Shown in pieces: positions 7,494-16,062 of a stretch of DNA of 37,697 bases (position 1 is its first letter; the number at the start of each line of letters is the position of its first letter). Made by a program: the position numbers and the translations under genes. The notes under the pieces are model-generated. The model was not told the origin of the DNA and made no database searches. It worked only from the letters and a program-made list of their open reading frames with translations. This DNA is from Xenorhabdus mauleonii (GTDB lineage: Bacteria > Pseudomonadota > Gammaproteobacteria > Enterobacterales > Enterobacteriaceae): NCBI RefSeq assembly GCF_900113945.1, contig NZ_FORG01000030.1, positions 1-37,697 on the forward strand, written 5' to 3'.

Positions 7494-7545
7494 TAACCTA
7501 TATACCAAAAGTAGGTTACCATTAGTAAGTTACCTTTGGTATATA
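7494..7545. promoter_or_regulatory. Probable TetR operator in the divergent promoter region
   Basis: TATATACCAAA (7499-7509) and TTTGGTATATA (7535-7545) are perfect 11-bp inverted arms. Inside them, GTAACC (7494-7498) is mirrored by GGTTAC near 7514-7519, and GTTACC recurs at about 7529. The element sits between the divergent oxidoreductase and the TetR gene, only 3 bases before the TetR ATG, which is typical of autoregulated TetR repressors. Confidence 0.75.
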
Positions 7546-7548
7546 AAT

Positions 7549-8169
7549 ATGTCAAGCAACAAACTTCATTCAAAACAGCCCCATTCACAAACACGCGTTC
7601 GCCTCACAAGAGAAGAACGCTATCAGCAGCTAACCGACATTGCCTGGAAAATTATTCGGGAAGAAGGAACAGAGGCTCTGACACTTGGCAAGCTGGCTGA
7701 GAAAGCCAGCGTGACAAAACCCGTTGTTTATGATCATTTTGGTACACGCTCTGGTTTGTTGGCGGCGTTGTACACTGAATTTGATAACCGCCAAACGGCA
7801 ATCATAGACATGGCGATTCAGCAAAGCGCGCCAATTCTGGAAGAAAAAGCCGCCGTTATTGCATCTTCTTATATCAATTGCGTACTTCTTCAAGGACGTG
7901 AGATACCCAGTATTATTGCCGCCTTAGCGGGTTCACCTGAACTCGAGAAAATCAAACGCGAATATGCCAGAATTTTCATAGAGAAGTGCGAAGTGATATT
8001 GATGCCATACACCAAAGGTGGAAAAATTACTGCTGCACGCCTTTGGGCAATGCTGGGAGCGGCTGAAACTTTATCTTATGCCGCAGCAAATGGCGATATT
8101 ACGGCCACTCAGGCAGAAACAGAACTTACCGCAGTTATTATTGCGATAGTTGAACGAAGTATTGAATGA
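7549..8169 (+). CDS. TetR-family transcriptional regulator
   Basis: 206 residues from the ATG at 7549, just after the operator. An earlier in-frame start at 7447 would run through the operator and is unlikely. Residues 19-65 form the TetR DNA-binding domain: REERYQQLTDIAWKIIREEG, LTLGKLAEKASVTKPVVYDHF, then GTRSGLLAALY. The C-terminal part is an all-helical ligand-binding and dimerisation domain of unspecified ligand. It is divergent from the quinone-reductase-like gene and probably represses both. The 3' end is convergent with the MFS gene at 8278. Confidence 0.9.
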   Translation: MSSNKLHSKQPHSQTRVRLTREERYQQLTDIAWKIIREEGTEALTLGKLAEKASVTKPVVYDHFGTRSGLLAALYTEFDNRQTAIIDMAIQQSAPILEEKAAVIASSYINCVLLQGREIPSIIAALAGSPELEKIKREYARIFIEKCEVILMPYTKGGKITAARLWAMLGAAETLSYAAANGDITATQAETELTAVIIAIVERSIE

Positions 8170-8277
8170 CCAAACCGACGCGCCGCTCTGCGGCATGCCT
8201 GCTGGTGCCAGAATGTAAGACACTGGTACATATGACGGAACAAGCTATGTTTACGCCAATCATCGTGAAGTTGTTTT

Positions 8278-9492
8278 TTAGGCCTTTCGAATCATAGCGA
8301 CAAATGCGATGGTCGCAATTCCTACGGCACTGACAATAGCGGTCATTATCAGTGTGTCGGAATATCCCACCATCGCGCCAAATACCCCGGCACCGAGATA
8401 GATGAATGGATGTGCGCCACTGGTCACAAAGGTATCCACGGCGACAACTTTGCCAAGATCTTTTTCCGGGGAAAGTGTTTGCATCGCAGTTGCCCAACCC
8501 GTAAGCCACGATGCCTCAACAATCCCGATAAATGTTGCGCCCATAATGACCATCCAAGCAAAACTGCCCATTCCCAACAAAAGCATGGCACTACAGAGAA
8601 AAAGGCCGCAGATCACGGCAAGTAGTATCAGACGTTGATGACCCGAAGTGAGTACCGTAATGACTGAGCCGATACATGCCCCGGCTCCCGATGCAGCCAG
8701 ACAAAATCCCCACATTGTATCGCTGAACCGGGCGCTGATTGCATAAGGTGCGACAACCAAAAAAATGGGAAAACACAGGACATTCAGAATCAATGTCGCA
8801 GCAAAACCAAGTGATAAAGCTGAGTTGCCAGTAATAACCCCAACGCCATTCAATATCTCCCGTAAGGAGAATTTATCGTCTGAACCGCGCGCCCCGATAT
8901 CGGGTATCAGCGCAGTAAACAAGGCAGCGGCAAAAAATGTTATCCCATCCATGAGTATTCCCCATACGGGATCCCATAATATGAGCACAACACCGATTGT
9001 GGCGGGAAAAACGACAGCAACAAAGTTGTCGACAAAATTCATCGCACCATTTCCGGCGACTAACGCCTGTTTAGGGAGCACATTCACCAGCAAAACTTGG
9101 GCGCATGGGCGAGAAACCCCAATCCCAATGCCGAAAATAAAGTAAGCAAGGATTAACCCCCACCACGGCGCACTGGATATGATTAATGCCGTTGCAACAA
9201 CTTGCGCCAATCCTCTCGCGGTGTCTGTTGCGATGAGTATATGCTTCGGTGATTTTCTGTCTGCCAGCACTCCGCCGACAAGCGCCCCCACCACTGTACC
9301 TATTCCTACTGCGGCCATGACTATGCCGAAAACATCTGCGCCAAGTTTGGCGTGAATCAAAGCAACAGGCAAAGCTGCCAGACAGACAGCATCACCAATC
9401 ATTGACAGCCCTTGACCAATCAGTAATTTTCGGAAGGATGAGGAACGTAATACTTCGGAATAAGGTGATGCGCGTTCAGAGAGTGAAGCCAT
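8278..9492 (-). CDS. MFS transporter, EntS/MFS_3-like exporter
   Basis: 404 residues, with about 12 hydrophobic segments. The start ATG at 9492 has GGGGAAACAGA upstream. The loop between helices 2 and 3 carries GALVGGVLADRKSPKHIL, the MFS signature (G..ad+.+++). PCAQVLLVNVLPKQALVAGN and the FVDNF segment resemble the MFS_3 group that includes the enterobactin exporter EntS and macrolide efflux proteins. Substrate unknown; likely drug or siderophore export across the inner membrane. It is convergent with the TetR gene and not in its divergent unit, so co-regulation is not shown. Confidence 0.85.
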   Translation of the reverse strand: MASLSERASPYSEVLRSSSFRKLLIGQGLSMIGDAVCLAALPVALIHAKLGADVFGIVMAAVGIGTVVGALVGGVLADRKSPKHILIATDTARGLAQVVATALIISSAPWWGLILAYFIFGIGIGVSRPCAQVLLVNVLPKQALVAGNGAMNFVDNFVAVVFPATIGVVLILWDPVWGILMDGITFFAAALFTALIPDIGARGSDDKFSLREILNGVGVITGNSALSLGFAATLILNVLCFPIFLVVAPYAISARFSDTMWGFCLAASGAGACIGSVITVLTSGHQRLILLAVICGLFLCSAMLLLGMGSFAWMVIMGATFIGIVEASWLTGWATAMQTLSPEKDLGKVVAVDTFVTSGAHPFIYLGAGVFGAMVGYSDTLIMTAIVSAVGIATIAFVAMIRKA

Positions 9493-9704
9493 TCTGTTTC
9501 CCCGCCAATAGATATACGCCCTTCAGTGTACTCAACTCCGGTCGCCGCAAGTATCGTTCGTCCTTGTTTATTCGTTCCTTTTATGTCGATGAAGTCCTTG
9601 GTGAACTTTTGATGGCTCAACATTAATCGCTGTTGGCATGTTACGTCTTTTATCAAGCGCAAAGAATAAATATGTTATGGCAAGATAGAACGCGGTTGCC
9701 GGCA

Positions 9705-10490
9705 TTACTCTTCCTCGGCGCTATGCTGTTTAACCACCATAATCAACTGGCTTTCATATAAAATTTCTAATTTGTCTTCAGATTGATATTTTTCAGCCAA
9801 CATTTTTAATCTTTCAATAAACAGCTCACCATGAGCAACCAAAGCCCGTTGTGCTTGGGTCGATGAACGGCTCATACCGATGAATGCTTCAACGGGAATA
9901 TGCATGCTCCAACGGGTATTGAGGGTAATGTGGTGGATATTTACAGAGGGAAATACAGTATTCAGTTCTCCTGCATAATCAAAATCCCGATAATGGCGAT
10001 TATAATTGGGGCTTAATTCTTCCAGCAGATTTTCATACTCATTCAAAAATTCACTGTGTCGGTAATCCCGGTTATTTTGTAAAACCGCCATAATGCCCTT
10101 ATCAGCCAGGCAATCTCTTACCAGGTTCAATACCGTTTCCCGTTCCATCCATTGAAAAGATTGCGCTGCCATGACTAAATCAGGCTGATCCACATTGGAG
10201 AGATGTTGCTCAGCACTGCCATGCAGCCAATTAACCCACGGAAGTTTTTGTTTACCGATGTCAATCATGCCCTGAGAAATATCAATGGCCGTGTAGCGGT
10301 GTTGCTGACCAAGCAGATTTGCCAACCCTTCAAGTGCAATGCCTGTCCCTGCGCCAATATCGACAATAGACAGCGCCCTGCCTACAGGCAGCCAGTGACA
10401 AATTTCGCGAAAAAGTGCCTGCGGGTAGTGAGGACGATAGCGATCATAGTTTTCCGCCAAACCATCGAATTTTGCTTTTTGCTCTGCCAT
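9705..10490 (-). CDS. Class I SAM-dependent methyltransferase
   Basis: 261 residues from an ATG at 10490 (MAEQKAKFDGLAENYDRYRP). The extra upstream residues to 10571 look unlike the family. Motif I is VDIGAGTGIALEG (43-55), the acidic end of strand 2 is AIDIS, and DLVMAAQSFQWM is motif II/III. The FDG.A..YD.YRP.YP opening is typical of UbiE/Methyltransf_11 proteins that methylate small molecules (trans-aconitate methyltransferase-like). The substrate cannot be told. It is about 210 bases upstream of the MFS gene and on the same strand; a shared transcript is possible. Confidence 0.85.
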   Translation of the reverse strand: MAEQKAKFDGLAENYDRYRPHYPQALFREICHWLPVGRALSIVDIGAGTGIALEGLANLLGQQHRYTAIDISQGMIDIGKQKLPWVNWLHGSAEQHLSNVDQPDLVMAAQSFQWMERETVLNLVRDCLADKGIMAVLQNNRDYRHSEFLNEYENLLEELSPNYNRHYRDFDYAGELNTVFPSVNIHHITLNTRWSMHIPVEAFIGMSRSSTQAQRALVAHGELFIERLKMLAEKYQSEDKLEILYESQLIMVVKQHSAEEE

Positions 10491-10641
10491 TGATAAGTTC
10501 TTTCTATATGTTGGGTAAACTTTTTTCCTCATTCTCACACATTTTGCCTGACTGAAATGTGCGAATGACATCTTTTAAATTCATATTAATGCAGCCATAA
10601 AACATCAAAAAAATTAATATTCATTATTATATAATTTAAAT

Positions 10642-11097
10642 CTATTTTATTATCCTTCCCATTAATTCATCATGCATCGATTTATTTTCCTTAAACATCA
10701 TATAAAACTGAGGTGCGGAAAAATTATATTTTTCACGGAGTGAATTTAATGAAACAGGTTCAAGCTTCATAACATTGACAATTGGCATTGCCAGCCCAAA
10801 ATCTTTCTCGATGAAATAATCATAAACACTCTGACCATTGCCCGGAATTGCTTTTTCGGCTATTTCTGCAATTTCTTTAGCAGACCCTTCGATGGGTTTA
10901 TCCAACATAATAACACCTTGGATTTCTTTCACCGGAGAGGTAACGTAGATAAATGCAACAGTTCTTTTTCTCCTAAAACGACGCCTAAACTCATATTTCT
11001 TCTGCCCAGACAATATTTTCTCCCATGCCGACTGATGCAAACTAAGCACGATACAATCTTCTATCCCTATATTTTCGATAGAAAAATCATTATTCAT
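10642..11097 (-). CDS. ASCH-like domain protein
   Basis: 151 residues if started at the ATG at 11097 (MNNDFSIENIG) with GAGAG upstream; an in-frame ATG at 11166 would add 23 residues. The core IVLSLHQSAWEKILSGQKKY, then EFRRRFRRK, VAFIYVTSPVKEIQGVIML, fits the ASCH/PUA-like pattern (ILSG.K..E.R, then a strand with Y.TSP and G). ASCH domains bind RNA or nucleosides and include regulators and the ac4C amidohydrolase YqfB. This one has an additional helical C-terminus. Function unknown. Confidence 0.6.
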   Translation of the reverse strand: MNNDFSIENIGIEDCIVLSLHQSAWEKILSGQKKYEFRRRFRRKRTVAFIYVTSPVKEIQGVIMLDKPIEGSAKEIAEIAEKAIPGNGQSVYDYFIEKDFGLAMPIVNVMKLEPVSLNSLREKYNFSAPQFYMMFKENKSMHDELMGRIIK

Positions 11098-11330
11098 ATT
11101 TTCTCTCATTTTATTAATATAAAAAATATTTTTCTCAATTAACCTAAAATTGGAGTATTTTATCATCGCCTAAATGAAAAAATAACATAGCCAGTATAAT
11201 ACAGCTATATTGTCTGATTTATTTATATTATGAAAATTTGAGATCTGAATCGCATTAATTGAATAACAAAGTATTAAATGTATTTTAACATAAACACTCT
11301 ACGGATAATCCAAACCTGCCTGGAGCCATT

Positions 11331-12488
11331 ATGCTAAATAAGAAAGCAATGTTATTGCTAGTGCTATCTATTGCTGTTTTTGGTGTTATTACTACTGAAG
11401 TCGCTGTCATTGGATTGCTTCCACAATTAGAGTCTCAACTTCATGTTACCCCGACTCAGGTTGGATTTCTTGTCAGTGTTTATGCCATTGTCGTTGCCAT
11501 AACAGGGCCATTTATTACATTGATGCTATCCGGATATAATAAAAAACACATTCTCCTCATTATTCTCTTCATATTTGTTATTTCTAACCTTATATATGCG
11601 ACAACAAATAATTTCAATTTGATGTTATTTTTCAGAATACTGCCCGCACTTATGCACGCTGTCTTTTTTGCCGTTGCACTTGTGGTTGCCGCCAATTCAG
11701 TATCTAAAGAAAAAAGCCCGGGAGCAGTAGCAAAAGTTTTTGCAGGTGTTGCGGTAGGGTTGGTATTAGGTGTACCACTGAGTTCATTTATCGCAGAAAA
11801 TGTCTCATTAAGTGCAGCTTTTTACTTTGGGTCAGGGATTTGTGTAGTCGCTTTCATTGGAATTCTATTTTTTGTTCCCTCTTCCCCATCGACAGAAAAA
11901 GTTATTTTTTCTAGCCAACTGGCTGTATTACGCAAGGGCAAACTATGGCTGACTATTTTCACTGTGACATTGGTTTTCTCTGCCATGTTTTCAAATTTCA
12001 GCTATATCACAGATTACCTGTCTAAAATTACGCATCTGCATAATAATCTGATCAGTACAATTTTAATTGTATTTGGTGTCAGTGGATTTTTAGGCAATTT
12101 TGTTTTTAGCTATTTTTTGCAAAAGAATGTGATAAAAACCACTCATTTATATCCTCTTTTATTAATTCTTTTATATTTTCTTATCTGGTATCTGGGATTC
12201 TCTCCAATAGCCATGTTTGTGCTGGTTATTTTTTGGGGAGGACTGCATGCTGCCGGGCTTGTGATCAGTCAAACATGGCTTATGCGAGAAGCCAGTGAAG
12301 CACCGGAGTTTGCCAATAGCCTATATATTTCTTTTTCGAATTTAGGCATAACGATTGGCGCGATGGCGGGAGGGTGGATTGTATCCTATTTAGGGGTGCA
12401 TACAATTGTACTTGGTAGTATTGCCTTTTCACTGATGGCATTTTTAAGTATTTATCTTAAAAATAAGATTGATAATAAAACACAATAA
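11331..12488 (+). CDS. MFS transporter, AraJ/DHA1-like exporter
   Basis: 385 residues, about 12 membrane spans. TGGAG lies 6 bases before the ATG. The N-terminus has FGVITTEVAVIGLLPQLESQ and TPTQVGFLVSVYAIVVAITGP, typical of the AraJ/YdhP/SotB sugar-efflux and drug-efflux DHA1 exporters, and RILPALMHAVFFAVALV in helix 4 matches the group. Substrate unknown; likely proton-driven export. Codon use is more AT-rich than its neighbours. It ends 97 bases before the ECF41 gene coming from the other side, with a strong hairpin between. Confidence 0.87.
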   Translation: MLNKKAMLLLVLSIAVFGVITTEVAVIGLLPQLESQLHVTPTQVGFLVSVYAIVVAITGPFITLMLSGYNKKHILLIILFIFVISNLIYATTNNFNLMLFFRILPALMHAVFFAVALVVAANSVSKEKSPGAVAKVFAGVAVGLVLGVPLSSFIAENVSLSAAFYFGSGICVVAFIGILFFVPSSPSTEKVIFSSQLAVLRKGKLWLTIFTVTLVFSAMFSNFSYITDYLSKITHLHNNLISTILIVFGVSGFLGNFVFSYFLQKNVIKTTHLYPLLLILLYFLIWYLGFSPIAMFVLVIFWGGLHAAGLVISQTWLMREASEAPEFANSLYISFSNLGITIGAMAGGWIVSYLGVHTIVLGSIAFSLMAFLSIYLKNKIDNKTQ

Positions 12489-12539
12489 AATACACTTAAC
12501 GGCCTATTTTATAAGTGAGACACTGATGCTCATGAAAAT

Positions 12540-12570
12540 CTTTTATTCCTCGCGTTGTGAGGAATAAAAG
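12540..12570. terminator. Bidirectional terminator hairpin
   Basis: Perfect 12-bp stem CTTTTATTCCTC / GAGGAATAAAAG with a 7-base loop, between the convergent MFS gene and the sigma factor gene. The A/T bases at its foot provide the U-run in both directions. Confidence 0.8.
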
Positions 12571-12584
12571 TTAGCCTAAATGAG

Positions 12585-13490
12585 CTAATGCCAAGCAGTC
12601 AATTTTTCAGGATTGCGCATTACCCAAATTTCGTTGATCTTTCCTGCTGTAACATGGGTTGAAATGACAGTGATAGTATGGCCTGCCACTTTACCAATCA
12701 GCCCAGACTCGCCATTCACCATTCCCTCTTCAATTTGAAGATCATGTTGCCGCTCAAATGCTGACAGGAAAAAGTTGATAATCGCATCCCTACCAAATAG
12801 CGGTTCAATTGCCGCACTGACAATACCGCCACCATCGGTGACTGCACTGGCCCTTTCATCCAAGACTGCGATCAGTTCCTTAATATTGCCCGTAATCCAT
12901 GCGTTCCGGAAAGCATGATTGACGCGCTTATGTTCCTCCGGAGAAGCGGTAATATTGCATTCTTGTTTGATTCGCTTTCGCCCCGATGAAGCCAGTTGGC
13001 GGCATGCTTGTGGCGTCCTGTCAACGATCTCACCGATTTCTTCGAATGAATATTGGAAAACATCATGGAGAATGAAACTGACACGTTCGGCAGGCGTCAT
13101 TTTGTCAAGGACGATCATTAAAGCCATAGAAACAGAATGAGCACTGATGAGATGATCAACTGGATCATTTAGCTCAGATACAGACCCGCACCATTCATTG
13201 TGTGAAACCGGTTCGGGTAGCCATTCGCCGATATAAACTTCACGTTTTGATTTAGCGGACTTAAGCTTATCAAAACAAATCCGGGTCAGTGTTGTTCGTT
13301 GCCAAGCTATAGGGGATACAATTTGCTTACGTTCTGCTTGAGTCAGTTTATACCATCGTAAATAAGTTTCCTGCACCGCATCTTCAGCATCCGGCATCGT
13401 TCCCAAAAATCTATATGCCAGCGATTCCAGTTTAGAACGCTCAGAATATATTTTAGTTCGGTCTTCACATACTCGGTCTTCATACACCAT
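12585..13490 (-). CDS. ECF41-family RNA polymerase sigma factor with fused SnoaL-like domain
   Basis: 301 residues from the ATG at 13490 (a GTG 9 bases upstream, or the ATG at 13556, are alternatives). Region 2 includes LAYRFLGTMPDAEDAVQETY (25-44); region 4 has MTPAERVSFILHDVFQYSFE (131-150), then DRTPQACRQLASSGRKRI. All three diagnostic ECF41 motifs are visible: WLPEP in the linker (90-94), DGGG (219-222) and NPEKL (293-297) in the C-terminal SnoaL-like extension. That extension is known to control the sigma factor's activity in place of an anti-sigma factor. It is divergent from a small monooxygenase gene, a typical ECF41 target type. Confidence 0.93.
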   Translation of the reverse strand: MVYEDRVCEDRTKIYSERSKLESLAYRFLGTMPDAEDAVQETYLRWYKLTQAERKQIVSPIAWQRTTLTRICFDKLKSAKSKREVYIGEWLPEPVSHNEWCGSVSELNDPVDHLISAHSVSMALMIVLDKMTPAERVSFILHDVFQYSFEEIGEIVDRTPQACRQLASSGRKRIKQECNITASPEEHKRVNHAFRNAWITGNIKELIAVLDERASAVTDGGGIVSAAIEPLFGRDAIINFFLSAFERQHDLQIEEGMVNGESGLIGKVAGHTITVISTHVTAGKINEIWVMRNPEKLTAWH

Positions 13491-13600
13491 GCTGCTCACT
13501 TTCCTCTTTTTATCTATATCCGTTAGCTGAATAAATTCGTTGCAGACGAAAGGCAAAGCGTAACGGTCAGGCGCAGTAATAAAATTTTTTCAAAAAAACC

Positions 13601-13625
13601 TGACATATTTGGAAGCTAAATCGTC
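13601..13625 (+). promoter_or_regulatory. Candidate ECF41-type promoter for the monooxygenase gene
   Basis: TGACATA (13601-13607) and CGTC (13622-13625) resemble the ECF41 -35 (TGTCACA) and -10 (CGTC) elements as I remember them, 14 bases apart, in front of the gene that starts at 13682. The -35 match is partial and the spacer is slightly short. Confidence 0.45.
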
Positions 13626-13681
13626 TTAGCTCAAGAAGTATAATGCAAATAATCGAGTTTTATCCATTAGGAGAGTATGTT

Positions 13682-13984
13682 ATGTCTAAGCCTGAAGTCA
13701 CATACATAAACATCATTAAAGTCGATGCAAACAAACAAGCTGAAATTATTAAGATATTACAAGAAGGGAGTGATAAATTCTTTAGCAAGCAACCGGGATT
13801 TATTTCAATTACGTTGCTGGCAAGTAAGGATGGGGAACACGTTGTAAATATTGCAAAATGGAGAAGTGTTGATGACATTACAGCAACCAGAAACAGCCCA
13901 TTAGCGGCAGAATTTGTTAAACGCACCGCAGAGATAGCCAAAGCCACACCAGGGGTTTATGACATTGTTGGATATTACTCAAGT
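13682..13984 (+). CDS. ABM-domain (antibiotic biosynthesis monooxygenase-like) protein
   Basis: About 100 residues from the ATG at 13682, chosen because AGGAGAG lies 7 bases upstream; the ATG at 13643 lacks a site. It is a single dimeric alpha+beta barrel domain: YINIIKVDANKQAEIIKIL, then QPGFISITLLASKDG, VVNIAKWRSVDD and a C-terminal PGVYDIVGYYSS. ABM proteins are cofactor-free monooxygenases or small-molecule binding proteins. It faces the ECF41 sigma gene and is probably its direct target. Confidence 0.85.
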
Positions 13985-14001
13985 TAAGTTATTCATTGTA
14001 A

Positions 14002-14023
14002 TACACTAATATTAATTAGTGTA
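14002..14023. terminator. AT-rich hairpin after the monooxygenase gene
   Basis: TACACTAAT / ATTAGTGTA, 9-bp stem with a 4-base loop, followed by a T-run (about 14034-14039) on the plus strand after an 11-base gap. A weak terminator is likely. Confidence 0.45.
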
Positions 14024-14401
14024 ATTCATGTAATTTTTTATTGGGTCATATGCAAATAATAAATATAAATTTGTAGGTTTTGACAAAAACCAAAGCCTGC
14101 AACCATTGCACTGTTTTTATAGAAATGACTTAATTACGCGACCGTTGAAATAATTAAATTTAACAATTATTTCTTTATTTTAAAATAGTTCTATACACAA
14201 TGGATTTCAAATTACATCGCGGCGGCAAGGAAATGATAAATTCGTCGGAAATGAATTTGAACAGCCAAAGGCTGGCCTCCGGTAAGAGGCAGTTTGAAAA
14301 ACGAAGTGTATAAACATTCCAAATACCAACTCAGATCCTTACTCTCTCTGCGGGAGTAAGGAGCTTCATGAGATAAATGAACTAATCGTCGGATAAATGC
14401 A
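14024..14401. other. Intergenic region holding a dispersed repeat and a hairpin
   Basis: It holds the 96-bp repeat copy at 14197-14292 and a perfect 8-bp hairpin (CCTTACTC / GAGTAAGG, 14337-14361) beyond the stop of the ribitol kinase gene, which may end that transcript although no U-run follows. No gene was seen. Confidence 0.5.
14197..14292 (+). repeat. Dispersed 96-bp intergenic repeat, copy A
   Basis: Aligns without gaps to the reverse complement of 33815-33910, with 82 of 96 bases identical by hand count. It contains GCGGCGGCAAGG, an internal hairpin around AATTCGTCGG and GCCAAAGGCTGGCC. It looks like a REP/MITE-type element. Confidence 0.85.
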
Positions 14402-16030
14402 TTATCCCTTTAGCTCTCTGGCACACCGCTGGAGAGCCTGAAATGAGCCAAAACGGATATCATGACGTTCGCGGTAGGCTTCATTCGGCGTGTATGTGCG
14501 ATCAATGGCAGAAAAATGCGCCATTGCCTGCCCAACACTTTCTGAAACGCCACCAGCCACAGCCCCCAAAATCGCGGAGCCGAGCAGAACAGGTTCACTT
14601 GCTTGGGTTGCCACCACCGTCACACCGCAAGTATCTGCCAGCAATTGGCGAATCAAAGGATGCTGGCCCGCTCCCCCACTAATGACAATATTTTCAATCA
14701 CAGCGCCTGATTTTGCCTGTGCTTCGATAATTTGTCGCAACCCATAACCAATGCCACATACTCCGGCAATATAGAGGGAAAGCAGGTTATTCAGATCGTT
14801 TTCCATACCCAATCCGGCAATGACAGCGCGGGCATTGGGATCGGCAAAAGGTGCACGGTTCCCCAAAAATTCAGGAACCACATGAATACCTTCGGTCAAT
14901 TCAATCGCCTGAGAAGCCGATAGTGTTTTGCCCATGACCATATCAGCCAAAAAAACCGGCAAAGGAATGCTTTTTTCTTTTGCCATCGCTTTGGCTTCCG
15001 CTGCTGCGGGGTGCAAAGACAACAGTTGATCGATTGCCGCGCCCGCAGCACTTTGCCCGCCTTCATTCAGCCACATGCCGGGCACCATTGCAGAGAAATA
15101 AGGGCCCCAAACACCGGGAATAAATACCGGCTCTTGAGTTGTCGTCATGGTACAGGAAGAAGTACCGAACACATAAGCCATGTTGCGGGTTGCATCACCG
15201 TTGACACCAACAGTGCCGATACCACCGGCGTGGGCATCAATCATCCCTGCGGCAACCGGTGTACCTGCCAGTAATCCCATTTGTTGGGCTGCGTCTTCCG
15301 TCAACCCTTGACCACAAGGTGTTCCCGGTTCAACAATGCTCTGCCCGATACGGGCAAAGTTTTCATCTGCAAGCTCAGACAGACCGATTTGCCGGAAATA
15401 ATCGGCATCCCAACGTTTTTCATGCGCAAGGTAGGTCCATTTACAGGTCACGGTACAAGTCGAGCGGGAGAGTGAGCCGGTGGATTTCCAAGTCAAGAAA
15501 TCGGCCAGATCAAAGAATTGCCATGCGTTATCAAAAGACTCTCGACGGTTTTCTTTCAACCAGAGAATTTTCGGTGTTTCCATCTCAGGGGAAATTTTAC
15601 CGCCAACATAGTTAAGCACAGGATGGCCTGTTGCGTTGATGCGTTCTGCCTGCCCTGTCGCGCGGTGATCCATCCACACAATGATGTTCCGGTTAGGATC
15701 GTCACTCAGGCTGACTGAAACCGGCTCCTTATCTTTGCCGAGCACAACCAATGAGCAGGTCGCATCAAAACCGATGCCAGCAACTTGCTGCGGTGTGCTT
15801 CCGGAGTGTGACATTGCTTCTTTGATGCAGTAACAAACCGCATCCCAGATTTCACGGCTGGATTGCTCGACAAAATGCGCACTATCACGATAAAGCGTTA
15901 TATCGTGCTTGGCTGATGCCAACATTTTACCGTTCATATCAAAAATACCGGCGCGGGCACTGCCGGTACCGACATCAACACCAATGACAACTTTGTTACT
16001 TTCCGCCTTGCTTGGTACGTTACTGTTCAT
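14402..16030 (-). CDS. rbtK: FGGY-family pentulose kinase, probable D-ribulokinase of the ribitol operon
   Basis: 542 residues. The N-terminal ATPase phosphate loop reads VVIGVDVGTGSARAGIFD (14-31), and WMDHRATGQAERIN and PEMETPKILWLKENR are typical of FGGY kinases. The C-terminal half has VFGTSSCTM, MWLNEGGQSAAGAAIDQLL and ENIVISGGAGQHPLIRQLLAD. It phosphorylates D-ribulose to D-ribulose 5-phosphate (inference from the adjoining ribitol dehydrogenase; the domain alone could serve other pentuloses). The gene starts 32 bases after rbtD stops, with GAGAAGGGG upstream of the ATG. No transporter gene follows. Confidence 0.85.
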   Translation of the reverse strand: MNSNVPSKAESNKVVIGVDVGTGSARAGIFDMNGKMLASAKHDITLYRDSAHFVEQSSREIWDAVCYCIKEAMSHSGSTPQQVAGIGFDATCSLVVLGKDKEPVSVSLSDDPNRNIIVWMDHRATGQAERINATGHPVLNYVGGKISPEMETPKILWLKENRRESFDNAWQFFDLADFLTWKSTGSLSRSTCTVTCKWTYLAHEKRWDADYFRQIGLSELADENFARIGQSIVEPGTPCGQGLTEDAAQQMGLLAGTPVAAGMIDAHAGGIGTVGVNGDATRNMAYVFGTSSCTMTTTQEPVFIPGVWGPYFSAMVPGMWLNEGGQSAAGAAIDQLLSLHPAAAEAKAMAKEKSIPLPVFLADMVMGKTLSASQAIELTEGIHVVPEFLGNRAPFADPNARAVIAGLGMENDLNNLLSLYIAGVCGIGYGLRQIIEAQAKSGAVIENIVISGGAGQHPLIRQLLADTCGVTVVATQASEPVLLGSAILGAVAGGVSESVGQAMAHFSAIDRTYTPNEAYRERHDIRFGSFQALQRCARELKG

Positions 16031-16062
16031 CGCCCCTTCTCCATCCCTTATTTTCTGTGTGA

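Noticed and set aside
7457..7594. N-terminal extension of the oxidoreductase gene to 7594
   Set aside because: It crosses the TetR operator and the TetR start; the GTG at 7456 has a perfect AAGGAGG site and the usual family N-terminus.
9420..9662. 80-codon minus-strand ORF overlapping the start of the MFS gene at 9492
   Set aside because: It overlaps the well-supported MFS start in another frame, begins at TTG without a convincing ribosome binding site and resembles nothing I know.
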